Translations under genes and position numbers: made by a program
From: a virus
Reading direction: 5' to 3' (one strand)
IMG/VR virus record: IMGVR_UViG_3300047564_002916
Coordinates: 1-58,870 of that record
DNA: 58,870 nt
Notes under the pieces: model-generated
The model's input: the letters and a program-made list of their open reading frames with translations, nothing else
Database searches by the model: none
Told to the model about the DNA's origin: nothing
Part shown: in pieces, positions 17,093 through 26,573 of the stretch
Layout: every line of letters begins with the position of its first letter
Position numbering within the stretch: the first letter of the stretch is position 1

Positions 17093-17413
17093 CTAGTCTC
17101 TTTGTCTCCAGTCATCAGGCTTATCCTTGGTCCACCAATCAACCATATCATCAATACTATCGAAACCACTCTTACCAAACCGTTCGTGTCCAGTGCCACC
17201 TATATCAAGTTGGTTTAAAAAATCATCCATATCTCCCTCCACCATATGTGGATTTTCTGCTGTTCGTCTCGCCTGTCTCAACATAGTACCAGCAGTTCGA
17301 TTAGCTTTGGCTAATTTTTCTGCCCATATCATTTCTTCCAAGCTCACTTCTTCATGTTGAGCGATCTTGTTACAGATACCTTCTAAACGTAGACGATATT
17401 GTGTAGACAGCAT
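17093..17413 (-). CDS. Hypothetical protein (106 aa)
   Basis: The N-terminal 60 residues are predicted helical (MLSTQYRLRLEGICNKIAQH, with EEVSLEEMIWAEKLAKANRTA following). The acidic C-terminal part has W-W-T-K-D-K-P-D-D-W. A GGAG ribosome-binding site precedes the ATG. Upstream are both a late-like AATAAATA (17435) and a strong early promoter (17467-17495), so it may be expressed through most of infection. No family is recognised. Confidence 0.7.
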   Translation of the reverse strand: MLSTQYRLRLEGICNKIAQHEEVSLEEMIWAEKLAKANRTAGTMLRQARRTAENPHMVEGDMDDFLNQLDIGGTGHERFGKSGFDSIDDMVDWWTKDKPDDWRQRD

Positions 17414-17434
17414 GTATATTCTCCATATAGAATT

Positions 17435-17442
17435 ATTTATTA
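17435..17442 (-). promoter_or_regulatory. Late-promoter-like AATAAATA
   Basis: A one-mismatch variant of TATAAATA lies about 22 nt upstream of the 106-aa ORF. Confidence 0.5.
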
Positions 17443-17466
17443 GGACCCTTAACCCCTGACAGAGCT

Positions 17467-17495
17467 ATCATACTGAGGTTTTGGGAAATTGTCAA
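17467..17495 (-). promoter_or_regulatory. Early sigma70-type promoter (TTGACA-17-TATGAT)
   Basis: The -35 TTGACA is at 17490-17495 and the -10 TATGAT at 17467-17472, with exactly 17 bp between. It reads into the 106-aa ORF and the accessory island. Confidence 0.75.
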
Positions 17496-17562
17496 GGGTA
17501 TTGACTTTAAAAGCAAAATGGTTTAATATGGTACTCAACTTTTTTACTCATTTTTACCTGGA

Positions 17563-17602
17563 GAATTTTTTCCCGATTTCGTGGATTTAGTTTTTGAATT
17601 TC
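17563..17602 (+). repeat. 40-bp direct repeat, copy B
   Basis: This copy differs from 14367-14406 at 2 of 40 positions. Its last two bases touch the stop codon of the 398-aa spike-like gene. About 3.2 kb of accessory genes lie between the copies. Confidence 0.85.
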
Positions 17603-18797
17603 AGTTTAGGTAAATCTGTGTAGCAACTACAGAAACTTTAGCTGGTTCTAAAGTTATTTTAGATGTCTCAGCAAAAGAAATTAATGCTTGGGTTTGAGTT
17701 AATTCAATGGCTCCTAATTTACTACCAACATTAACTTTAAATTCTTTTTCATCTAAAGTCATTTTACTGACTTGACCAGCAGCTTCAAATTTATATCCAC
17801 CTGTAGTAGTAGACATCTCAACTTTACCACCGCTAGAAACTTTATACGTAGCAATTTCTGGTGTTGGATTTGCTCCTATCTCAAGGACATAAGACTCTTG
17901 TTGAGTGCTTTCCCGAATTGAAGTTCCTGTGATAACAGTCTTTTGTTTTCCTATAGTTTTTTCCGATAGGTTTCCTTTTACTTCCCTAGCATAGTCAAGA
18001 TCTACGTTCAAAGAGTAATTTTTGTTTACGATTTGTTTGTAATCTCCTGTCACACCTAGTTCATAATTACCATTTACAGTATAATTAATACTACCTGGAG
18101 TAGAAACAGATGTGACAGCGTTAGGATTATACTGTTCAATTTGTACTTCACCTGCCCCTTTGGAATATTCTCCGCCGCTTAAATTTTTCTCAAAGAAACT
18201 AGTGTTTAGATTAAAAGTTCCCCCAAACATGTTAATTCTGCCTCCTTCTTTACCAGCAGAAATGTTTATGTCTTTTCCTGAAGTTAAATTTAATGTGCTC
18301 GAAGCATTTAATGTAATATTTTCTCCTTTTATTACAGCTTCTCCGCCAATACATTCAATGAGAACATCACCATATACTTTCAAAGAATATGCTGGTAGTT
18401 TTGTTTCGTCTATTCCACCTTTACTATTAGTTTCTTTTTTTAAAGATCCATCATCTGGTCTTCCCTCAACTTCAATGGCAACAGACTTTGTTTTTTGTAG
18501 TTGGGATTCAGATTTCATGATAAGTTTTCCACCACAGCCACTTTGAGATGGAGAACCAGTGCCAAAAATTATATTTCCTTGGTTATCAATATGGAAAGCA
18601 GATTTTCCATCAGTAATAGCAAATCCAGAAGAGCCATCTTCTGGAAAAGTATAGGTAGTTAGAGTCCATTTGCCAAGAATATAAGAATAATCTGGAATAG
18701 GACCTTCACCATAGCTAACAGATAAATCCCCAGTTGAATTAGGAACTGTACCTTTAGTTACATCTGGATTTGAAGCTGGTTTGTTAGTTACAGACAT
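17601..18797 (-). CDS. Baseplate spike-like beta-helix protein (398 aa)
   Basis: The middle and C-terminal parts are short beta-strand repeats (VLIECIGGEAVIKGENITLN, then INISAGKEGG-type and later GNYELGVTGDY repeats). They resemble the needle-like beta-helix of gp5/VgrG spike proteins. The preferred start is ATG 18797, which shares its A with the TAA of the preceding 1212-aa hub-like gene (TAATG). That junction shows strong translational coupling to an OB-fold protein, which suggests that the gp5 OB domain and the spike helix are split between two proteins here. The assignment is from repeat character and context. Confidence 0.65.
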   Translation of the reverse strand: MSVTNKPASNPDVTKGTVPNSTGDLSVSYGEGPIPDYSYILGKWTLTTYTFPEDGSSGFAITDGKSAFHIDNQGNIIFGTGSPSQSGCGGKLIMKSESQLQKTKSVAIEVEGRPDDGSLKKETNSKGGIDETKLPAYSLKVYGDVLIECIGGEAVIKGENITLNASSTLNLTSGKDINISAGKEGGRINMFGGTFNLNTSFFEKNLSGGEYSKGAGEVQIEQYNPNAVTSVSTPGSINYTVNGNYELGVTGDYKQIVNKNYSLNVDLDYAREVKGNLSEKTIGKQKTVITGTSIRESTQQESYVLEIGANPTPEIATYKVSSGGKVEMSTTTGGYKFEAAGQVSKMTLDEKEFKVNVGSKLGAIELTQTQALISFAETSKITLEPAKVSVVATQIYLN

Positions 18798-21700
18798 TAT
18801 GGACAATCAATATATTTACCTGTTCCGATCTTGGTGTATCCTCTGGTCTCAAGTTCAACTTTATCTAGACAATTTAGACTTGGTAATACTCTAGCACCAG
18901 CACCTCCACCACCTCTAATTATAATACTAGGAATGTTCTTAAATGTTTTTGTTCTATCTAAAACTTCGACACTAAAAACGTATCCCAATTCATTTATTCT
19001 AGCTCTAGCAATTCCTTGCTCTCCATTGATAAACACATCAGGCTCAGAAGTATATCCTCTTCCTGGATTTAATAGTGTATATGAATCAATTACACAAGTT
19101 AAATTTTGGTTATCTGGATTATTTTTAACGTATCCTCTTCCAGTTCTAGTAACTCTAATTTCACTAACGTAGCCATTTTCATCCAATAAAGCTATGGCAG
19201 AAGCTCCGTAACCTTTACCACGTACAATAACTCTAGGTGGTTTTTGATATGGGCAACCCCTTCTACTGATTGGTATGCTTATGATTGCTCCAGAGTCATT
19301 TGTTACAGGAACACCAGCAGTTGGCGGATTGATACATGGGACCAATGGTGTTATAATGACTGGTTCATCTTCTATAATGTCACCAAGTACAATAATTTGA
19401 GCTGATGCTCCAGTTCCATTAATAATAAATGTAATTGTTTCATTAGTTTCTATTTCCAAATCTTTATTAATGCCAACATAAATTTTTGCTGTGTTGTTGT
19501 AAATAACAAACGTTCCAAACAATTTACCGTTGATAATGTCGTTTGATTTCAATGAAGAACCGTATAGTACATATTGTAAATTAGTTCCATCAGGAACATT
19601 AGATGTAGTTACAGTAAATTCTGCCGTTTCTCCTTCCATATATTCTATTTTATCTGATTCGACAAAGAAAGATGGTGTAATGATAGTAACTTCTTCGTCT
19701 TCTGGTATAGGATCAGCAGAAATTATTACTGAAGTAGCATCACCATTTTCAACGCCAACAATACTAAATGTCAATAACTCAGAATTTTCTATATCAGCAT
19801 CTTTTGCTATTTGTACAAGAACTGTAGCAGCATTATTAACTATAGTAAATGTTCCAGATAATTCATATTCAATAATATCAGTTTTTTCGATTTCTGGTCC
19901 AGATAATTCGTAATTAACTACTGTATTGTCTGGAACATTTACTGATGTAATTGTATAAGTAATTGTTTCTCCTTCATCATAAACAATCTTATCAGACTCA
20001 ACAAAATAATACGGATCTTCTGGAATATCATCCCCCAAAATAGTGACAATAGCCGAAGCATTAGTGTTATCAATACTAAAGATAAGTCTTTCACTTGGGT
20101 CTGGAATGTCTTCATCAATTAAATTACCATCCTCATCTTCTACTTGAGTAGAAAAATCATTATTAATTGTTGTTTTAATTTTAACCTCAGCAAAATTATT
20201 CACAACTGTAAACGATCCTGTTAATTGACCACCATCAACATCATTTGAACTGATGTCTCCAGAAATTGTGTATGATAGCGTTACGTTATCAGACACATTT
20301 TGAGTTACTATATTAAAAGTTATTTCTTCTCCTTCAAAAAAAGAATTTCTATTTGGAATAACAGTATAAGTAGGAAGAGTGGGAAGAATTGTATTTAAAG
20401 TTGTCTTAGTTTTGACAGGAGATGTAATAAAATTAGCGGGTGGGTTTAAAATAGTAGTTGATTGCGTTGATGTAATCTCTCCAATGCCAGTAGGTAATTC
20501 ACTAATTGGATCTTTAATAGCATTCAAATCATAATTTAAAATTTCACATACAAAAATTTTCCCATCAGGGAACGAAACTACAGATCCTTCTGGAGTTGTA
20601 CCTTCAGAAAGTTTTATTTGAAATGTTTCAACATTTTCATCTATATCATCAGCTAAAGTTTTAAACACCAAAGTTTTTTCTGATTCTCCTGGAGCAAAAC
20701 CTAATGTTCCTCCATTAGTAGGTTTGATAAAATCAATTCCTTCTGTTGCAGATCCATTAATTACTTGATATTTGACGCTAGAAGACACTAAAGTGTTTCC
20801 TTCTCGAAAAATTGTGAACGTAGCGTTCTTTCCTTCTACTACCTGAACATCACTTGATCGATAAACAAAAATATTTTCGAGACTTGCTACATCAGAATCA
20901 ACTGGAACATCTTCTGCTGGTTCAAAAATACCACCAACAAATACGATACTAGTTTCTTCATCTTCTGTAGATTCTTTTGATTCATCACAAATGGAAGATC
21001 CAGCTAAAGGACCATCTTCTAATTGCTCGATTAATTTATCTAACCAATCTTCTGTATCTTCTGTACCACAATCAGTACATTCTTTCGTTACCTTTTCACA
21101 CTGTGTGGAAGGACCATCACAACTAATACCAAGTAAACTAAAAACTTCATTGATAGCTGATCCGATTACATTAAGTGGGTCTGCTAAAGTATCTAAGAAA
21201 TCTTGTAAAGGTCCCAATACTGTACTTAAAATTTCTTCTAGTCCATTTAAAATTTCGTTAATAATAGACTCTACTACAGCATCAATTAAACATGTAACAG
21301 CATTAAATGCTTCCATGAAAATATCTAATAATAAATCAGTAAGCCACTGTGCTAGAGTGTCTGTAAAATCAGCCATCTCACAGCCAAGGTCATCAAGAAT
21401 TTCATTGATTACATCTAGTACTGGCTTTAATCTGCTTTCTTTTTTAGTAATTGGTTGGAAAGGTTCCACACCAAGATCAGGAGCTACTGGTCCAGTGTTA
21501 ACATTCCCAAGCTCATCTGTAGTTGGAACATCAGCAATCAATGTGACTTCCACTAAACCATCAATACCTTCTCTAACTACATTGACAACTTCTCCTTTTG
21601 CTCGGGAAACAAAACTGGATACAAGTCTTGTTGCTTTGTTAACGTAAGTTCTGGCGATTGATTCGTAATTACTTAACTCTCCGTTAATCTGACTGACATA

Positions 21701-22435
21701 ATAATCTCCAAGCTGACCACCAGATTGTTGATTGGCTGCCAGCATTTCAGATAAAATATTTGTTAACCCTCCAGACAAATCAGATTCTGATCCACATTTT
21801 GGATTAGCGATTTCCACACATACTTTTGCTCCAGTTGGGTTTGTAGCAGTGTTTTCAGCAAATAAAGCATAGAAACTTGCTGGGGCTTTTCCAGGTACAG
21901 CGGCAGCAATTAATCCAGTTTGCCCAGGTTTAGTATATTTTGAATCGTCAGCTTCAGCTTCACCACCATCTTTCTTTTTTTCTGGTAGAGGTTCGTGCTT
22001 GTAAGGATTTCTTTCTGGATCAAAATATGTCGTAAAAGATTTACATGTTCCAGATGGATTAGGATCTTTCTCATAATTTTCTATTAGCGTGGACCCAGCT
22101 GTATGTCCAATTGATCCCATGATAATTGGTTTTTGTTTATCAGCATCTAAGTAAAAACCAATTACCCAATTACCTTGTCTTAAGTCTACAGAAGCTCCAG
22201 TTGTACCACCATCGGTAAATGGTGTAGTGACTGGCATCATTACGTTTGCCCATGGCAATTCATTAGTAGGTGTAGCATCACAGTCCTTCAGATGCTGACC
22301 TACAATTCTTACACGATACCTACCAGAATTTTTTGGATCATCGTTTTTGTTTGATTCAACTTGTCCAACCCACCAGTTAAATCCATCAGAACCTATTTGA
22401 TTTATTGGAAACAAAGATGATAATACTGGATCCAT
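18797..22435 (-). CDS. gp5-like baseplate hub protein with Calx-beta repeats (1212 aa)
   Basis: Residues about 10-125 match the gp5/VgrG OB-fold: W-W-V-G-Q-V, G-R-Y-R-V-R-I-V-G-Q-H, L-P-W-A-N-V-M-M-P, G-x-W-V-I-G-F-Y-L-D-A-D and P-I-I-M-G-S-I. No lysozyme domain of the T4 gp5 kind is visible. Residues about 520-640 form a Calx-beta-like domain, followed by three related beta modules beginning near 693, 808 and 923 (each with F-V-E-S-D-K or a similar start and E-G-E-x). The C-terminus has repeated R-G-x-G-Y-G motifs. It probably sits at the tail-tip hub. A late-like AATAAATA lies about 25 nt upstream. Confidence 0.75.
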   Translation of the reverse strand: MDPVLSSLFPINQIGSDGFNWWVGQVESNKNDDPKNSGRYRVRIVGQHLKDCDATPTNELPWANVMMPVTTPFTDGGTTGASVDLRQGNWVIGFYLDADKQKPIIMGSIGHTAGSTLIENYEKDPNPSGTCKSFTTYFDPERNPYKHEPLPEKKKDGGEAEADDSKYTKPGQTGLIAAAVPGKAPASFYALFAENTATNPTGAKVCVEIANPKCGSESDLSGGLTNILSEMLAANQQSGGQLGDYYVSQINGELSNYESIARTYVNKATRLVSSFVSRAKGEVVNVVREGIDGLVEVTLIADVPTTDELGNVNTGPVAPDLGVEPFQPITKKESRLKPVLDVINEILDDLGCEMADFTDTLAQWLTDLLLDIFMEAFNAVTCLIDAVVESIINEILNGLEEILSTVLGPLQDFLDTLADPLNVIGSAINEVFSLLGISCDGPSTQCEKVTKECTDCGTEDTEDWLDKLIEQLEDGPLAGSSICDESKESTEDEETSIVFVGGIFEPAEDVPVDSDVASLENIFVYRSSDVQVVEGKNATFTIFREGNTLVSSSVKYQVINGSATEGIDFIKPTNGGTLGFAPGESEKTLVFKTLADDIDENVETFQIKLSEGTTPEGSVVSFPDGKIFVCEILNYDLNAIKDPISELPTGIGEITSTQSTTILNPPANFITSPVKTKTTLNTILPTLPTYTVIPNRNSFFEGEEITFNIVTQNVSDNVTLSYTISGDISSNDVDGGQLTGSFTVVNNFAEVKIKTTINNDFSTQVEDEDGNLIDEDIPDPSERLIFSIDNTNASAIVTILGDDIPEDPYYFVESDKIVYDEGETITYTITSVNVPDNTVVNYELSGPEIEKTDIIEYELSGTFTIVNNAATVLVQIAKDADIENSELLTFSIVGVENGDATSVIISADPIPEDEEVTIITPSFFVESDKIEYMEGETAEFTVTTSNVPDGTNLQYVLYGSSLKSNDIINGKLFGTFVIYNNTAKIYVGINKDLEIETNETITFIINGTGASAQIIVLGDIIEDEPVIITPLVPCINPPTAGVPVTNDSGAIISIPISRRGCPYQKPPRVIVRGKGYGASAIALLDENGYVSEIRVTRTGRGYVKNNPDNQNLTCVIDSYTLLNPGRGYTSEPDVFINGEQGIARARINELGYVFSVEVLDRTKTFKNIPSIIIRGGGGAGARVLPSLNCLDKVELETRGYTKIGTGKYIDCP

Positions 22436-22456
22436 ATCACACAGGATTTTATATAT

Positions 22457-22464
22457 TATTTATT
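22457..22464 (-). promoter_or_regulatory. Late-promoter-like AATAAATA
   Basis: The motif overlaps the stop codon of the upstream 469-aa gene and lies about 22 nt before the 1212-aa hub gene. Confidence 0.5.
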
Positions 22465-23869
22465 GTGTTTTAGAAGCATAATCTTTCATCCCATAAGAAT
22501 CTCTAATTAGAGTGAGAAAAGTATAACATCTTCTTTTCTTTGGATCAAAAACATGATTGACTTCGGAAATTAAATATGTTCCGCTATGCTCGGGGTCATA
22601 TTTTTCTGTAATTTTTTGTTCTTGGGTGACTTGGTTTGGAATCATGATGTCAATAACATCCCCAACTTTAATAGCTGGTGATCCATTTAATTTAATTTTT
22701 ACTTTCTGGTTTGTTAACGAATTTAATCTAGAAATAGATTGAGCCATGTAAAACTTTTGGTAATCTGGAAACTGAGTTGCTCCATTTTCTCCGTCTCTTT
22801 TTTCTGGAGAAGCAGAATCCTCCCCGTCATACCAAGTTTCGTGGTCTAACACCATACTCATAACACGAGTAGGATACTTAGATAATTCTTTCTGACCATA
22901 AGGCAATCCTTTTTGAGAGCCCAGATGCTTCATGCTTTCATATGATTTGTCGAGAGAATACACATATTCTTCATAGGCACCTGTACTATAATTGTAATAA
23001 CAAATTACAGAAGAGAATGCTCCTGTTCTAAGCTTGTTAAGAATATCAATCTCGTTTAAGAAATCAATTGATAATATTTTTCTATCGGGTGAAGAATTTA
23101 CATCAGCAGGTTCTTGAAAATATGTTCCAACTGATTTTTCTCCAGCACATAAAGTATCAATTGATTTAAAAACATATCCATCTTTATTTTCAAAGAAGAA
23201 ATATCCAGCACTACCGTCCACACTACCGTAGTCAGAACTATCTACTGGTTTTAAAGAAGAAACACTTTGATTACTTGATGTGGTGGTTTTTGATTCTTTA
23301 TTTTCTGTAACTTTAGATGTGCTAGAATTTGCTACTGCTTTAGATTGAATACTATTGATGATAGAAAATGGAGATTTTTTTCCTGGGTTGAAAATAATAT
23401 TAAATTTTGTTGATTCTTCTTCTAATTCTTTATCTGTCTTTAAGTAATCTTTTAAAAGAGTTTGAACAATTGTGTTTGGTTTGCCACTTAATGTTTTTGT
23501 AACACGGATACCTTCATTAAGCAATCCTTCATTAGATATTAACCCAAGCGTATATGTTTGAAATCTTTCGGCACCAAATCTACTATAAATTTTATACACA
23601 TTCATATCATAATCATATTGTTGATTGTCTGGTCCAATTAAACTCACCTGTATTCGTTCGGTTCCTTGTATTGGCAACGATGATATAAGGTTAGCACCAG
23701 AATCAACCATCACTAAAGTTCCCGACACTACAGGAGATGTGACACTTTCGAAGTAATCAAATCTTTGAACAAGATCTGTAATATCATAAGATTCGTTAGA
23801 CTTAACACGATATATGACTACAGATTTAATTTGAAAACTTGAAGCATATGGTTTTATATTATCTGACAT
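22460..23869 (-). CDS. Baseplate hub protein, gp27-like (469 aa)
   Basis: The N-terminal region (Y-D-I-T-D-L-V-Q-R-F-D-Y-F-E-S-V-T-S-P, then E-R-I-Q-V-S-L and Y-D-M-N-V-Y-K-I) and the C-terminal G-T-Y-L-I-S-E-V-N-H-V-F-D-P segment have the tail-hub tube-like beta-barrel pattern seen in gp27-type proteins. In T4 gp27 forms the hub that holds the gp5 spike. Here the gene lies directly upstream of the gp5-like gene, which supports that role. The start ATG overlaps the stop of the preceding gene (TAATG). The gp27 name is inferred from order and pattern, not from a search. Confidence 0.6.
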   Translation of the reverse strand: MSDNIKPYASSFQIKSVVIYRVKSNESYDITDLVQRFDYFESVTSPVVSGTLVMVDSGANLISSLPIQGTERIQVSLIGPDNQQYDYDMNVYKIYSRFGAERFQTYTLGLISNEGLLNEGIRVTKTLSGKPNTIVQTLLKDYLKTDKELEEESTKFNIIFNPGKKSPFSIINSIQSKAVANSSTSKVTENKESKTTTSSNQSVSSLKPVDSSDYGSVDGSAGYFFFENKDGYVFKSIDTLCAGEKSVGTYFQEPADVNSSPDRKILSIDFLNEIDILNKLRTGAFSSVICYYNYSTGAYEEYVYSLDKSYESMKHLGSQKGLPYGQKELSKYPTRVMSMVLDHETWYDGEDSASPEKRDGENGATQFPDYQKFYMAQSISRLNSLTNQKVKIKLNGSPAIKVGDVIDIMIPNQVTQEQKITEKYDPEHSGTYLISEVNHVFDPKKRRCYTFLTLIRDSYGMKDYASKTQ

Positions 23870-26541
23870 TAACCAATACCTAACGAGAATGGACTATTAT
23901 AAAAATCTTGAGTAGGATTTCTGCCAGATTCTATGCCCATTTCTCCGCTTGGAGGAGGAGCAGAACCAGCAGAAGCAATTTGTTGCCCACCACCTGTATT
24001 TAATACAGTTATTCCTCCGCCAACAGATTTATTTGAAGAAGAAGAAGGAGTAATTGAACTTATTCGATTTGCTCTTTCTGTTGCTCTATCTAAAGCCTGA
24101 TCAAATTGATTTCTATTACTTTGTCTAATTATATCAGGATCTCCCCCATTTGTAGATGTAAAATATTCTACAATTGATTTGCCCTGTGGTTTAGACATGT
24201 CAAGTTTTGTTGCCCCATCATAAAAATCAAATCCAACTGTTGTCTTATGTGCTTTAATTTCTCCATATTCGGGATGATTAAAAATTCTTTCTTGGCCTAC
24301 TTTAAGACCATAATTACTTGTTATTGCTTGTCCAAGTTGTGCTGCTGGCGATGATGGGGGTGGAGTATTAGCTACAGTTTCATACTTTTTCAAATGTTCT
24401 GTATATCTTTTTGCCGCCTCTGGAGTATGAACATTTGGTTGACTACCTCCAGGTAATGAAGGCCATCCTAGATCTTTAGATAATTTAGGGAACACTTGAG
24501 TTTCTAACTGCCCCGATTTCAATGCGTTAACCAAGCCCGCTTCTCCTCCTTCACCTCCACCAGCATTCCAAACAGAAGTCATAAAAGTTCTCATAATTTT
24601 AGTTTGATTTTCCATGCTAAATTTATCTTTTGTTGGATCTAAACCAGCATTAACTGCTCTTTCTCTTAGGTAAGAAGAATGAAATTGAAATGCTCCTAAA
24701 GCACCAGTCGATGAACCATTACCAATATATGATTTAGCTTTAGATATAGCATCATCAATAGTCATGTCAGAAAGTCCCTGTACTTCACCAATTCCTTGAA
24801 CGGAATTAGGACCACCTTCTCCACCAGATATAGTTTGCATTAACGCTTTAATTTCTGCTGGAGCATCTCCTGGAAGCAAGCTCCCATCTCCACTTCCTGG
24901 TCCTGGTCCTGGTCCTGGTGTTTTGTTTATACTATCACCAAGTTTTTCAAGTAATTTCCCAAACCCATCAGTTAATTTGGCAAATAAATTTTTCTTAGAC
25001 TCACCAGTTTCTTCTTCTGCTCCTTGTTCTTTTTTTGTTGACACTGATTTTTTAGTTGCGCTTACTATGGATGGAGGCAATCCAAACACTCCAGCAATTG
25101 GTCTCGCCACTCTTTCTATTTCTGGATTGATGTTAGCTCCTTCCCCACCAAGACGCTGCATGTAATATGTGGTGGCGGCAAGAATACTGCCACCAGCAGC
25201 CATCATTGGTAGTGACATTACATCAACCATTGATTGAGATAGTTTTGATGCTTCGGTAGTGCCACCTCCAGCAGTACCAATGATATTTTTTGTGGTATTA
25301 AATCCAAATTTAGATGTTATGGGGGCGGCATTTACTGTAGTATTTGTTCCTGTTTCATAAGTAGGAAAGTTGTTGAATGTATTAGATGATACAGGCGAAA
25401 TATTATTGAATGTATTAGATGTTTTAGTTGTGCCCATTTCATACTTGGGCGTAGAATTTATAGTCTTTTGATTAACAATAGACTCTGTTGGTTTTGGTCT
25501 TACTTTGCCATCAATAGCACTAGGTTCCCCTTGAGTATAGTTGTTATCTAAGGGAACTACAGCTTCATTACCATGTAATTCTACCATGTATCCACTATCA
25601 GGACCAGAAAATACAGCGCCTGTTTCTGCTTTAGGGATATCATCTCTGTCATAAGCAGACATCTGCTGAAACTCTATGTCCTGAGCAGATGTTGCTGGTA
25701 TTTTACTTTCGTCTTCTTTAGTAAGAAGGTTATCAAAATTAACTATACTAGCAGCATCTTTTTGTTTTTCTAATTTAGTTTCTGTTTCTTTAGTTTCGGC
25801 TTTATCTACAGCTTGCTTTTGAAACTCCGTTTGATTTGAAAGAGCATTGATAATTTTTTGTAATTTATCATCTAAAGAATTAGCATTAGCTTTCAATTGC
25901 TGGTGCATCATTCCCTGTAGTACAGAAGAATGAATCATCTGGTCAGCAACTACTTTATTTTTTTCAGCAATAGATTCAGCAACTTTTTGTATTGATTCAG
26001 TGATTGCTCCAAGAGAATCTAAGATGTCTTCTTTACTTACTCGCTGTTTTTTATTGACGGCTTTCTGTGTTTTCTTTGCTGTAGTTGGATCCACCCACTT
26101 GCTCTTTGGTCTGAGCATTGGATCATCTACAAAGCCCTCATAAAGTGGTTTAAATTTATCTCTAAATGTTTTTGCTTTATCTCCTGTATTAAACATGTCA
26201 AAAAGAACTTGAGTTCTTTCAAACTTATCAAGTTTATTCCTTCCTGACTTACCAGTGATGGCTGACTTCAGCATACCACCACGATTTTTCCATGTTTTTA
26301 ATTGAGAAAGTTTCTTTTGTTTATATTCTCCCCCAAATTTCCAACGTAAAGCCTTCTTGAAGAAGTATCCTCTTTGAATTCCAGATTCTTCGAGAGAAGT
26401 TTGATATTTTTCAGCCTGAGCTTCAGCATACTTTCTTTCATCTTCGGCAAGCTTTCTTGCTTCGAGTATCCTACTGATAACCATACCAATATGATTGGTA
26501 TCCTCTCTTGTATCAGTAAAGCCTACTGTTCCTGCTGACAT
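23869..26541 (-). CDS. Tail/baseplate protein with muralytic-like domain (890 aa)
   Basis: The N-terminal 150 residues are basic and helical. Around residue 325 is E-L-H-G-N-E-A-V-V-P-L-D, a motif common in tape-measure and tail-interior proteins. Residues about 569-660 look like a peptidoglycan-hydrolase domain: I-S-G-G-E-G-G, G-A-L-G-A-F-Q-F, S-Y-L-R-E-R-A-V-N-A-G-L and M-E-N-Q. It could open host peptidoglycan during DNA injection, which would fit the missing lysozyme domain in the gp5-like protein. That link is inference. The gene overlaps the next by TAATG and has an AATAAATA motif 22 nt upstream. Confidence 0.65.
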   Translation of the reverse strand: MSAGTVGFTDTREDTNHIGMVISRILEARKLAEDERKYAEAQAEKYQTSLEESGIQRGYFFKKALRWKFGGEYKQKKLSQLKTWKNRGGMLKSAITGKSGRNKLDKFERTQVLFDMFNTGDKAKTFRDKFKPLYEGFVDDPMLRPKSKWVDPTTAKKTQKAVNKKQRVSKEDILDSLGAITESIQKVAESIAEKNKVVADQMIHSSVLQGMMHQQLKANANSLDDKLQKIINALSNQTEFQKQAVDKAETKETETKLEKQKDAASIVNFDNLLTKEDESKIPATSAQDIEFQQMSAYDRDDIPKAETGAVFSGPDSGYMVELHGNEAVVPLDNNYTQGEPSAIDGKVRPKPTESIVNQKTINSTPKYEMGTTKTSNTFNNISPVSSNTFNNFPTYETGTNTTVNAAPITSKFGFNTTKNIIGTAGGGTTEASKLSQSMVDVMSLPMMAAGGSILAATTYYMQRLGGEGANINPEIERVARPIAGVFGLPPSIVSATKKSVSTKKEQGAEEETGESKKNLFAKLTDGFGKLLEKLGDSINKTPGPGPGPGSGDGSLLPGDAPAEIKALMQTISGGEGGPNSVQGIGEVQGLSDMTIDDAISKAKSYIGNGSSTGALGAFQFHSSYLRERAVNAGLDPTKDKFSMENQTKIMRTFMTSVWNAGGGEGGEAGLVNALKSGQLETQVFPKLSKDLGWPSLPGGSQPNVHTPEAAKRYTEHLKKYETVANTPPPSSPAAQLGQAITSNYGLKVGQERIFNHPEYGEIKAHKTTVGFDFYDGATKLDMSKPQGKSIVEYFTSTNGGDPDIIRQSNRNQFDQALDRATERANRISSITPSSSSNKSVGGGITVLNTGGGQQIASAGSAPPPSGEMGIESGRNPTQDFYNSPFSLGIG

Positions 26542-26562
26542 TATACTTACCTGCTATCCTGC

Positions 26563-26570
26563 TATTTATT
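26563..26570 (-). promoter_or_regulatory. Late-promoter-like AATAAATA
   Basis: The motif lies in the 32-nt gap before the 890-aa gene, with an AGCAGG-type ribosome-binding site between them. Confidence 0.45.
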
Positions 26571-26573
26571 TTG

